NCBI RefSeq assembly: GCF_014145325.1
Contig: NZ_JACHTF010000015.1
Coordinates: 1-64,000, forward strand
Source of the DNA: Marilutibacter spongiae
GTDB lineage: Bacteria > Pseudomonadota > Gammaproteobacteria > Xanthomonadales > Xanthomonadaceae
Length of the DNA: 64,000 nucleotides
Direction of reading: 5' to 3'
A program made the translations under genes and the position numbers. Below, piece by piece: positions 59,449-64,000 of this stretch (position 1 is its first letter; each line of letters opens with the position of its first letter). The notes under the pieces are model-generated. The model made no database searches and was not told the origin of the DNA. It saw only the letters and a program-made list of their open reading frames with translations.

Positions 59449-59522
59449 TTGTTGGAGCGGGACTCGAACCCGCGACAGCCGGATCCAGGATCCGGTGCTC
59501 TACCCAGCTGAGCTATCCAGTG
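59449..59522 (-). tRNA. degenerate tRNA-like sequence B
   Basis: On the minus strand a D arm (GCTC AGCTGGGTA GAGC), an anticodon arm with a perfect 5-bp stem (CCGGA/TCCGG) and loop TCCTGGA, variable CTGTC, and a perfect T arm (GCGGG TTCGAGT CCCGC) are clear. The loop has C instead of U at position 33 (anticodon would read CTG), and the acceptor stem pairs only over four bases (TGGA/TCCA). No CCA is encoded. It is probably a pseudo-tRNA or tRNA-like element. Confidence 0.5.
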
Positions 59523-59524
59523 GT

Positions 59525-59594
59525 GGAAACGAGCGGGAGTCGAACCCGCGACCCGCGGCACCTGGCCGCTGCTCTACCGCTGAGCCATCGTTCC
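59525..59594 (-). tRNA. degenerate tRNA-like sequence A
   Basis: Starting at 59594 on the minus strand: acceptor GGAACGA, D arm (GCTC AGCGGTA GAGC), stem GCGGC/GCCGC, variable GGGTC, T arm (GCGGG TTCGACT CCCGC), and 3' strand TCGTTTC(C). The anticodon loop has only five bases (CAGGT), so no normal anticodon can be read. An A-CCA end (59524-59521) is encoded if one U bulges. It abuts tRNA-like B with virtually no spacer. Confidence 0.5.
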
Positions 59595-59914
59595 GGTCAT
59601 GGAGCGCCTCTTCGCGGGCCCGGGCATACGCCACGGCATCGCCGCGCGCACCGGACGGAACTTGAGTCCGTACCGCAGGGGCCCGTCTGGAAGACGCTCC
59701 GCATTGCCGTCCCTCGCGGGACGCCAATTCGTGTGCGATCGCATCGTGCCGTCGCCCGTGCCGAAGCATCAGGGCACGACGCGGCGCGCGTGGCGCGCAG
59801 CGTCTCGCGGCGATCCCTGCCTCGTCGCGACCGGGGTCGCATGCGGATGCTTCGGGAAGGCGCGATGCAATCGCGTGGTAAGGGGGGTGGAAGCCTGTTC
59901 CTTTGCGAACGCCC
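59595..59914. other. gene-free stretch
   Basis: I see no gene with a ribosome site or family resemblance on either strand. A long plus-strand frame that runs through the tRNA-like sequences and this region into the sigma factor is an artefact of GC-rich DNA. Confidence 0.5.
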
Positions 59915-59952
59915 AAACAAAAACGCCCCCGGGTGGTGGACCCGAGGGCGTT
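59915..59952 (-). terminator. intrinsic terminator after the 43-residue ORF
   Basis: On the minus strand AACGCCC/GGGCGTT and ACCCG/CGGGT make a 12-bp stem with one mismatch and a 5-base loop, followed by TTTTTGTTT. It lies downstream of the small ORF and supports real transcription of it. Confidence 0.82.
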
Positions 59953-59961
59953 CGCGTGCCT

Positions 59962-59988
59962 CGGGAGGTCGGGGTGGCCGACCTCCCG
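59962..59988. repeat. perfect 11-bp hairpin
   Basis: CGGGAGGTCGG pairs with CCGACCTCCCG around GGTGG. It sits between the small ORF stop and the T-tailed terminator on the minus strand, so the transcript would end in two consecutive hairpins. Confidence 0.75.
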
Positions 59989-59997
59989 GAAAGGAGG

Positions 59998-60129
59998 TCA
60001 GTCGTGCAGGTCCAGCGTGTTGCGCGGCGCTTCGACAAGACTGCCGACAAGCGCATGCGCGAACGCGTGCATGCCAGGGCCCTGGGGCCGCAGCGCGCGT
60101 GCGTCGTCGATGTGCTTGGCGAATTTCAT
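59998..60129 (-). CDS. 43-residue small protein divergent from the sigma factor
   Basis: MKFAKHIDDARALRPQGPGM, then HAFAHALVGSLVEAPRNTLD and LHD. The ORF is short but has a sigma-70-like promoter (TTGCAA at 60222-60227, 17 bases, TATCGT at 60199-60204 on the minus strand) and a T-tailed terminator downstream. There is no strong ribosome site. It could be a small regulator, toxin, immunity or structural peptide of the R-body module, or unrelated; no family is recognised. Confidence 0.55.
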   Translation of the reverse strand: MKFAKHIDDARALRPQGPGMHAFAHALVGSLVEAPRNTLDLHD

Positions 60130-60198
60130 GGCGTGATGTCTCGTCGGAACCTGTCGTTTCGTTGGGCGCGGACGGTTTGTCCACGTCGAAGGCGGCGA

Positions 60199-60227
60199 AC
60201 GATACGCCGCATCCAACGCTCTTGCAA
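60199..60227 (-). promoter_or_regulatory. sigma-70-like promoter of the small ORF
   Basis: Minus strand: -35 TTGCAA (60227-60222), 17-base spacer, -10 TATCGT (60204-60199). The start site would be near 60192, about 63 bases before the ATG. Confidence 0.55.
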
Positions 60228-60268
60228 GCGCCGTCCGTCGGTCGCGAACGGTGTCTCGCGTTTGCCGG

Positions 60269-60284
60269 TGTCACCTGGGTGACA
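60269..60284. promoter_or_regulatory. palindromic operator candidate
   Basis: TGTCACC TG GGTGACA: perfect 7-bp arms about a 2-base centre, between the small ORF and the divergent sigma factor (61 bases before ATG 60345). It is a plausible binding site for a dimeric repressor or activator acting on both genes. No such regulator gene is visible in the window. Confidence 0.6.
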
Positions 60285-60344
60285 GCGTTCGGGGCACGCG
60301 CTGCGCAGACTCCCCGCCACCAGGGACGACAGGGAGCAGGGCCG

Positions 60345-60929
60345 ATGGAGGCGATGGAGTCGAAGGATCGATGCGCGCGCGACGACACGGGCGTCGCCGC
60401 GCAGGACCGGATGTTCGTCGAATCGTGGAAACGGGTGCGACCTGAACTCTCGCGCCGTGCACGACGCCTGGCCGACGGCCACCTCGATCGCGCGGAGGAC
60501 CTGCTGTCGGCGACGGCGATGAAGGCCATGCTCTTCATGCGTCGATCGCCCGAACTGATGACCGACCCGGACGGCTTCCTGTTCGTGGTACTGCGCCATG
60601 TGTTCCTCGACAACATCCGTCGCCAGCAGCGTGAGCGCGGCGTGTTCGACGACAACGTCGAGGCGGACGACGACAGGATGGCCGCATCGACTGCCGGGGT
60701 CCTGTCGCAATCGCAGCGAATCGAACTGCACGAGCAGCTCGAATCGGTGGTGAGCGCCGTGCGCAGGCTCAGCCGGGACCAGAAACAGCTGTTCGGCATG
60801 CGCTTCGTGCAGGAACTGCCGTACCCGACGATCGCCCGGCGGTTGAACATCAACCAGGCCTTGGCGCGCAAGCGCGTGCAGCTGCTTCGGGCGCGCCTGC
60901 GCAAGGCCGGCGATGGCGCCAGTCCATGA
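60345..60929 (+). CDS. ECF-type RNA polymerase sigma factor of the reb cluster
   Basis: 194 residues. The sigma region 2 equivalent covers about 30-95 (RAEDLLSATAMKAMLF, LFVVLRHVFLDNIRRQQRER, the -10 recognition helix). The region 4 helix-turn-helix is at about 140-185 (ELPYPTIARRLNINQALARK). There is no anti-sigma gene next to it. It stands directly before R-body genes, as in other proteobacterial reb clusters, and probably transcribes them. ATG 60345 follows AGGGAGCAGGG. Confidence 0.88.
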   Translation: MEAMESKDRCARDDTGVAAQDRMFVESWKRVRPELSRRARRLADGHLDRAEDLLSATAMKAMLFMRRSPELMTDPDGFLFVVLRHVFLDNIRRQQRERGVFDDNVEADDDRMAASTAGVLSQSQRIELHEQLESVVSAVRRLSRDQKQLFGMRFVQELPYPTIARRLNINQALARKRVQLLRARLRKAGDGASP

Positions 60930-60946
60930 GCCTCGACACGCGACGC

Positions 60947-60977
60947 GTTCACAGCGCCCGCGGACCGGCGTTTCTCA
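60947..60977 (+). promoter_or_regulatory. two-block promoter candidate upstream of the first reb gene
   Basis: GTTCACA (60947-60953), 15 bases, CGTTTCTCA (60969-60977). The same blocks with the same spacing occur before the reb gene at 62923. Spacing and composition fit the -35/-10 of an ECF sigma factor. Confidence 0.65.
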
Positions 60978-61058
60978 ACTAGCGCACCGCGCGGGATGGG
61001 CCCGCCGACGGTCCGCTTCCCGCCGCAGGCCCGCACCATCCGACCCGAGGAAGACTCC

Positions 61059-61295
61059 ATGGCCGACCCCACCCCCGTGAACTCGCAGATCACCGACGCC
61101 GTTACCCAGACCAACGTCAAGGTCGTGGCGGAGGCGCCTGCCCAGGCGATCGCCACCCTCTACCAGGTCGCCAGCCATTCCACGGGACTTTCGCTGCAGA
61201 ACGCGGTGCAGAGCCAGCAGGCGCTCAACCAGATATCGAGCGCGGTGGTGTCCAAGGCGGCCGCCCTGATCATGGCGATCGGCGAGAAGCCGTGA
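61059..61295 (+). CDS. RebB-family R-body protein (short)
   Basis: 78 residues. NSQITDAVTQTNVKVVAEAP, then LYQVASHSTGLSLQNAVQSQ is the RebB (killing trait) motif; the C-terminal tail present in the 106-residue paralogues is missing. GAGGA is 7 bases before ATG 61059. Reb proteins polymerise into R-bodies, ribbon coils that spring open and rupture membranes. Confidence 0.88.
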   Translation: MADPTPVNSQITDAVTQTNVKVVAEAPAQAIATLYQVASHSTGLSLQNAVQSQQALNQISSAVVSKAAALIMAIGEKP

Positions 61296-61368
61296 ACGGC
61301 ATGGCGCGCGCAGGGGACATCCCCCCGACCGGGGCGGACGAGGTGGGCTCGACAAGGAGGCGATCGGC

Positions 61369-62160
61369 ATGGCGTTCTGGTTCAACCGCATGAAGAAGGG
61401 CGGCGGTCCACGCGATACGCGCGCGACCACGCCGATCGGCGATGGCGCGGCCACGGGCGATGGCGCCGCACCGGACGCACCGGCACCTGCCGCGCCCGCC
61501 GACGCCAGCTCGCCTGGGGCATCGAGCGTATCGACCGCAGGCTCGGCCGACGGTGCAGGTGCGGGTGCGGGTGCGGGTGCCGGTGCAGGTGCATCGCCTG
61601 CCGGCGGTCCGGGCGCCACGCCAGCCACGGCCGGCGCGGGCGCTTCCGGTGGCGCCGGCAGCGGCGGTACGACCGGTGCGCCGCGATCGGTACTCGGTCG
61701 CATGACCGACCGCATGCTTGCGCAGGGCGGCGGCACGCCGCCGGCGAGCAGCGCCCTGAACCAGAAGATCGTGCAGGCCGTGCAGTTGAGCAATGCCGAG
61801 ACCGGTGCATACGCGCCCTCGCAGATCGCCACCGGCCCGGACATGATGATCAGCCAGGCCGCGGGCCTGGTGGCCCAGTCGGCCGCCGCGTACTTCGATG
61901 GCGTCAGCAAGCTTGCGCTCGCGAGCCAGGGCGTGCTGCTCAAGGACATGACCGAAAGCCTGGTCAGCCAGCAGATCGAGAAGGCCGCAGAGGACGCGCT
62001 GGGCGTGCTCGCCACCGACGTGATGATGGGTGCCGCGGCGGCGGTGGCGGCCGCCGCGGGCGCGATGGAAGCCGAGTCGGCGAGCTTCGCGATCGATCGC
62101 ATCGACCAGAGCATCGCCAAGTACAGCGACCTGCTGTCCAAGCGTTCCGGCAAGGGTTGA
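61369..62160 (+). CDS. long Reb-like protein with Gly/Ala-rich arm
   Basis: 263 residues. The first 20 are basic (MAFWFNRMKKGGG). Residues 20-106 are low-complexity Gly/Ala/Pro/Ser with a GA repeat at 63-74 coded by GGTGCG-type hexamers (61552-61592). Residues 127-205 carry the Reb-like stretch LNQKIVQAVQLSNAET and ISQAAGLVAQSAAAYFDGVS; the C-terminus is helical. It may be a large R-body subunit or a capping/assembly protein. Ribosome site AAGGAGG upstream. Confidence 0.8.
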   Translation: MAFWFNRMKKGGGPRDTRATTPIGDGAATGDGAAPDAPAPAAPADASSPGASSVSTAGSADGAGAGAGAGAGAGASPAGGPGATPATAGAGASGGAGSGGTTGAPRSVLGRMTDRMLAQGGGTPPASSALNQKIVQAVQLSNAETGAYAPSQIATGPDMMISQAAGLVAQSAAAYFDGVSKLALASQGVLLKDMTESLVSQQIEKAAEDALGVLATDVMMGAAAAVAAAAGAMEAESASFAIDRIDQSIAKYSDLLSKRSGKG

Positions 62161-62223
62161 CGGCGCGCCGAGCGGGGGCGCGGTCGCCGGTCCGTGCCCC
62201 CAACGCGCAGGGAGGACACAGAA

Positions 62224-62829
62224 GTGGACAAGACCGAAGAAGACCTGCAGGCCCGGGTCCGGGCGTTCTCGTCGAAGTACCTGGGGCGCGATCTGAAGCC
62301 CGACGAGCAGGCATCGCTCGACGCCCTGGTCGCCGACTGGACGCGCGTCCCCGGCGTGGCGACCTCGCAGGTCGATGCGACCCTGAGCGAAAGTCGCAAG
62401 GCCATGGCCGGCACGCTCGCCAGCGCGGATGCGCTGGCGCGTTCGCAACTGGACATGGCCACCGCCGGCGCCGACGGCGAGGCGCATGCGTTGGCGCGGC
62501 TGCTCGACAAGGCCGACGGCCTGGGCGACCTGCGCCCCTCGAAGCTCACGCCTTCCGCGGCGGGTGCGCAAGGGCACCTCGTGATCGCGCAGATCGCCGA
62601 CCGCCTGGCGAACCTGGTCAAGCAGGAAGTGGAGGCGCGCTTCCAGGAGCGTTTCGCGCCGCTGGCCCGGCAGATCGAAAGCGCGCTCGCGGGACTCGAT
62701 GCGGGCGCGGCGGCAGGTGCCTCTGCGAGCGCACCGCCCGCCGGCGGACCGGCATCGACGGCGCCGCCGCCGCCCCCGACGCCGTCCGGCGACGTGCCCA
62801 CGCCCACGCCCACGCGCCGCAGGCGATGA
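62224..62829 (+). CDS. unrecognised helical protein of the reb cluster
   Basis: 201 residues from GTG 62224 (GGGAGGA 8 bases upstream). Residues 1-155 are helical and charged (EEDLQARVRAFSSKYLGRDL; IADRLANLVKQEVEARFQER), with coiled-coil potential; residues 160-201 are Ala/Pro-rich ending in four arginines. It lacks the Reb motif and has no signal peptide. Being between reb genes on the same strand, it may help assembly or release of R-bodies. Confidence 0.78.
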   Translation: MDKTEEDLQARVRAFSSKYLGRDLKPDEQASLDALVADWTRVPGVATSQVDATLSESRKAMAGTLASADALARSQLDMATAGADGEAHALARLLDKADGLGDLRPSKLTPSAAGAQGHLVIAQIADRLANLVKQEVEARFQERFAPLARQIESALAGLDAGAAAGASASAPPAGGPASTAPPPPPTPSGDVPTPTPTRRRR

Positions 62830-62844
62830 GGCCACCGCGCCACC

Positions 62845-62875
62845 GTTCACAAGCCGGGGGCGGCAACGTTTTTCA
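62845..62875 (+). promoter_or_regulatory. two-block promoter candidate upstream of the tandem rebB genes
   Basis: GTTCACA (62845-62851), 15 bases, CGTTTTTCA (62867-62875), matching the element at 60947-60977 at 15 of 16 block positions and with identical spacing. It lies 48 bases before ATG 62923. Confidence 0.65.
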
Positions 62876-62922
62876 CCATGCACGGCGACCGCCGCGCATC
62901 CCATTCCAAGGAGTCGAAGAAC

Positions 62923-63243
62923 ATGGCATTTCCAACCGCCGTCAATGACCAGATCACCGATGCGGTCACCCAGTCGAACGTCAAGGTCGTGGCCGAGTCG
63001 CCGGCCATGGCGATGGGGTCGATCTACCAGACCATGGCGCACTCGACCGGCATCCTCTTCGAGAACGCGGTGTCCTCGCAGCAGCAGCAGAACACCCTCG
63101 CGCAGGCTGCGGCCAACCAGGGCGTGATGCAGATCTACAGCCTCGATACCACGGCTGCCGCGGGGGCGTCGGAGAAGGTGGCCCAGACCGGCGTGTCCGA
63201 CAACCTGACCAGCCTGCTCACCGTCCTCAACGCCTTCAAGTAA
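62923..63243 (+). CDS. rebB: RebB-family R-body protein 1
   Basis: 106 residues, the size of classical RebB. Motifs NDQITDAVTQSNVKVVAESP, YQTMAHSTGILFENAVSSQQ, QIYSLDTTAAAGASEK. It is cytoplasmic, without signal or cysteine. AAGGAG lies 9 bases before ATG. It differs from the next gene's product at about ten of 106 positions. Confidence 0.93.
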   Translation: MAFPTAVNDQITDAVTQSNVKVVAESPAMAMGSIYQTMAHSTGILFENAVSSQQQQNTLAQAAANQGVMQIYSLDTTAAAGASEKVAQTGVSDNLTSLLTVLNAFK

Positions 63244-63331
63244 ACGCGTCGCACGGGCGCACCTTGGCCTGAACCGGGCCGCTTGAACGTCATCCTCATG
63301 GCCGGACCGGCCGTTTACCAGGAGAAATCCC

Positions 63332-63676
63332 ATGGCATATCCCACTGCAGTCAACAACCAGATCACCGATGCGGTGACCCAGTCGAACGTCAAGGTCGTG
63401 GGCGAATCGCCGGCCATGGCGATGGCCTCGATGTACCAGACCATGGCCCATTCCACCGGCATCCTGTTCGAGAACGCGGTGTCGGCGCAGCAGCAGCAGA
63501 ACACGCTGTCGCAGGCCGCGGCCAACCAGGGCGTGATGCAGATCTACAGCCTCGACACGACCGCCGCGGCCGGCGCGACGGAAAAGGTCGCCCAGACCGG
63601 CGTGTCCGACAACCTCACCAGCCTGTTGACCGTGCTGCAGGCGTTTTCCGGCAGCCGCAAGCCCGAGGGCCTGTAA
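63332..63676 (+). CDS. rebB: RebB-family R-body protein 2
   Basis: 114 residues; same core as the preceding gene with an 8-residue C-terminal extension (GSRKPEGL). AGGAG precedes ATG 63332. The two genes form a tandem duplicate pair with an 88-base gap and no obvious promoter between, so they are probably co-transcribed. Two near-identical subunits plus diverged ones are usual in R-body operons. Confidence 0.93.
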   Translation: MAYPTAVNNQITDAVTQSNVKVVGESPAMAMASMYQTMAHSTGILFENAVSAQQQQNTLSQAAANQGVMQIYSLDTTAAAGATEKVAQTGVSDNLTSLLTVLQAFSGSRKPEGL

Positions 63677-63683
63677 GACCTCC

Positions 63684-63704
63684 GGCGCCGGCATGGCCGG
63701 CGCC
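63684..63704 (+). terminator. hairpin after the last reb gene
   Basis: GGCGCCGGC pairs with GCCGGCGCC around ATG, 7 bases after the stop. Only GTT follows, so it is a weak intrinsic terminator. Confidence 0.5.
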
Positions 63705-63872
63705 GTTCCCATGCCGGGCATGCGCCGCTCCCGTCCACGGGATGACGGCTACCGGTCGAACGGCTATACCTGTGCCACCGCGATATCCGGGACGCCGCTT
63801 CGGCAGTGGCGGCGCCCAGCAACAGGGATGCGGTGGCGCGGACAGGAGTCGGGGCAGCACAAGGAAGGGGAT

Positions 63873-64000
63873 ATGGACGCTTCATCGGGCGCAGCTTGTC
63901 CTGGCAGGCGGTCGACGCGGCCGCGCCGCACGCTGGCGGCAAACCCGGGACGCACGCGTCCACGCCAGGCAGGCGCGAACCGTCCGGGTGGCACGCCGCG
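63873..64000 (+). CDS. possible start of a further ORF, cut by the window edge
   Basis: ATG 63873 follows GGAAGGGG at a good distance and opens a frame that runs off the end (MDASSGAACPGRRSTRPRRT...). The composition is Arg/Pro/Gly-rich and not obviously a protein; it could equally be chance in GC-rich DNA. The 170 bases before it hold no other gene. Confidence 0.3.
   Translation, partial: MDASSGAACPGRRSTRPRRTLAANPGRTRPRQAGANRPGGTP

Noticed and set aside
59520-60344. N-terminal extension of the sigma factor frame back through the tRNA-like sequences
   Set aside because: The extension crosses RNA-like elements and a palindrome, has no family similarity, and ATG 60345 has a ribosome site.

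Overview
The window looks like the chromosome of a high-GC gammaproteobacterium of the Xanthomonadaceae/Lysobacteraceae group (Lysobacter or Luteimonas-like). Support: a lexA-imuA-imuB-dnaE2 mutagenesis cassette with the TGTACAAATGTACA operator known from xanthomonads, the small families DUF3247, DUF3297 and DUF6868, a Fur-controlled receptor/DUF3649/PepSY/DUF3325 iron module, and intergenic repeats containing GTAGGGTGGGTAGAGCC. No rRNA, CRISPR array or complete mobile element is visible; the left edge cuts an IS3-type transposase.

Layout. 1-750: IS fragment, repeats and a scrap of a GGDEF gene. 748-3467: a two-component pair. 3268-16790: a low-oxygen/stress block made of an FNR-type regulator, a beta-CASP nuclease, an SDR, a DUF6868 protein, two tandem universal stress proteins, an AMP/thymidine phosphorylase coupled to a PRPP-synthase-like gene, a P-type ATPase and an ABC1/UbiB kinase. 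Five promoter regions here carry six FNR-type palindromes (TTGAY-N4-RTCAA). Four of the palindromes, in the two back-to-back promoter regions, sit at the class II activation distance, and a fifth does so with a long leader. 17171-18226: GAF-GGDEF cyclase. 18401-23216: iron-uptake operon with one frameshifted gene. 23406-30442: VOC protein, clade II catalase, phospholipase D/cardiolipin synthase-like enzyme, YciI-like and methyltransferase-like exported proteins, and an SGNH-like hydrolase. 30558-36494: LexA2-controlled translesion synthesis operon. 36589-44277: S9 peptidase, NodB-type deacetylase, Gfo/Idh oxidoreductase, and a heme oxygenase/bacteriophytochrome pair without a kinase. 44520-55587: housekeeping and accessory genes (SDR, ABC-2 exporter, two MFS transporters, cold-shock protein, FrnE-like DsbA protein, small DUF proteins). 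55676-56600: a second repeat cluster. 56676-59098: RtcB RNA ligase and a SPFH/slipin protein with three internal repeats. 59449-59594: two abutting tRNA-like sequences with defective features.

The most unusual part is the right end, 59998-63676: an ECF-type sigma factor followed by three short RebB-family (R-body, killing trait) genes, one long Reb-like gene with a Gly/Ala-rich arm, and one unrecognised helical protein. Two reb genes share an exactly spaced two-block motif (GTTCACA, 15 bp, CGTTTyTCA) that is a candidate promoter for the cluster's sigma factor. A divergent 43-residue ORF and a perfect palindrome lie just upstream. Together these suggest a dedicated, self-regulated R-body module.
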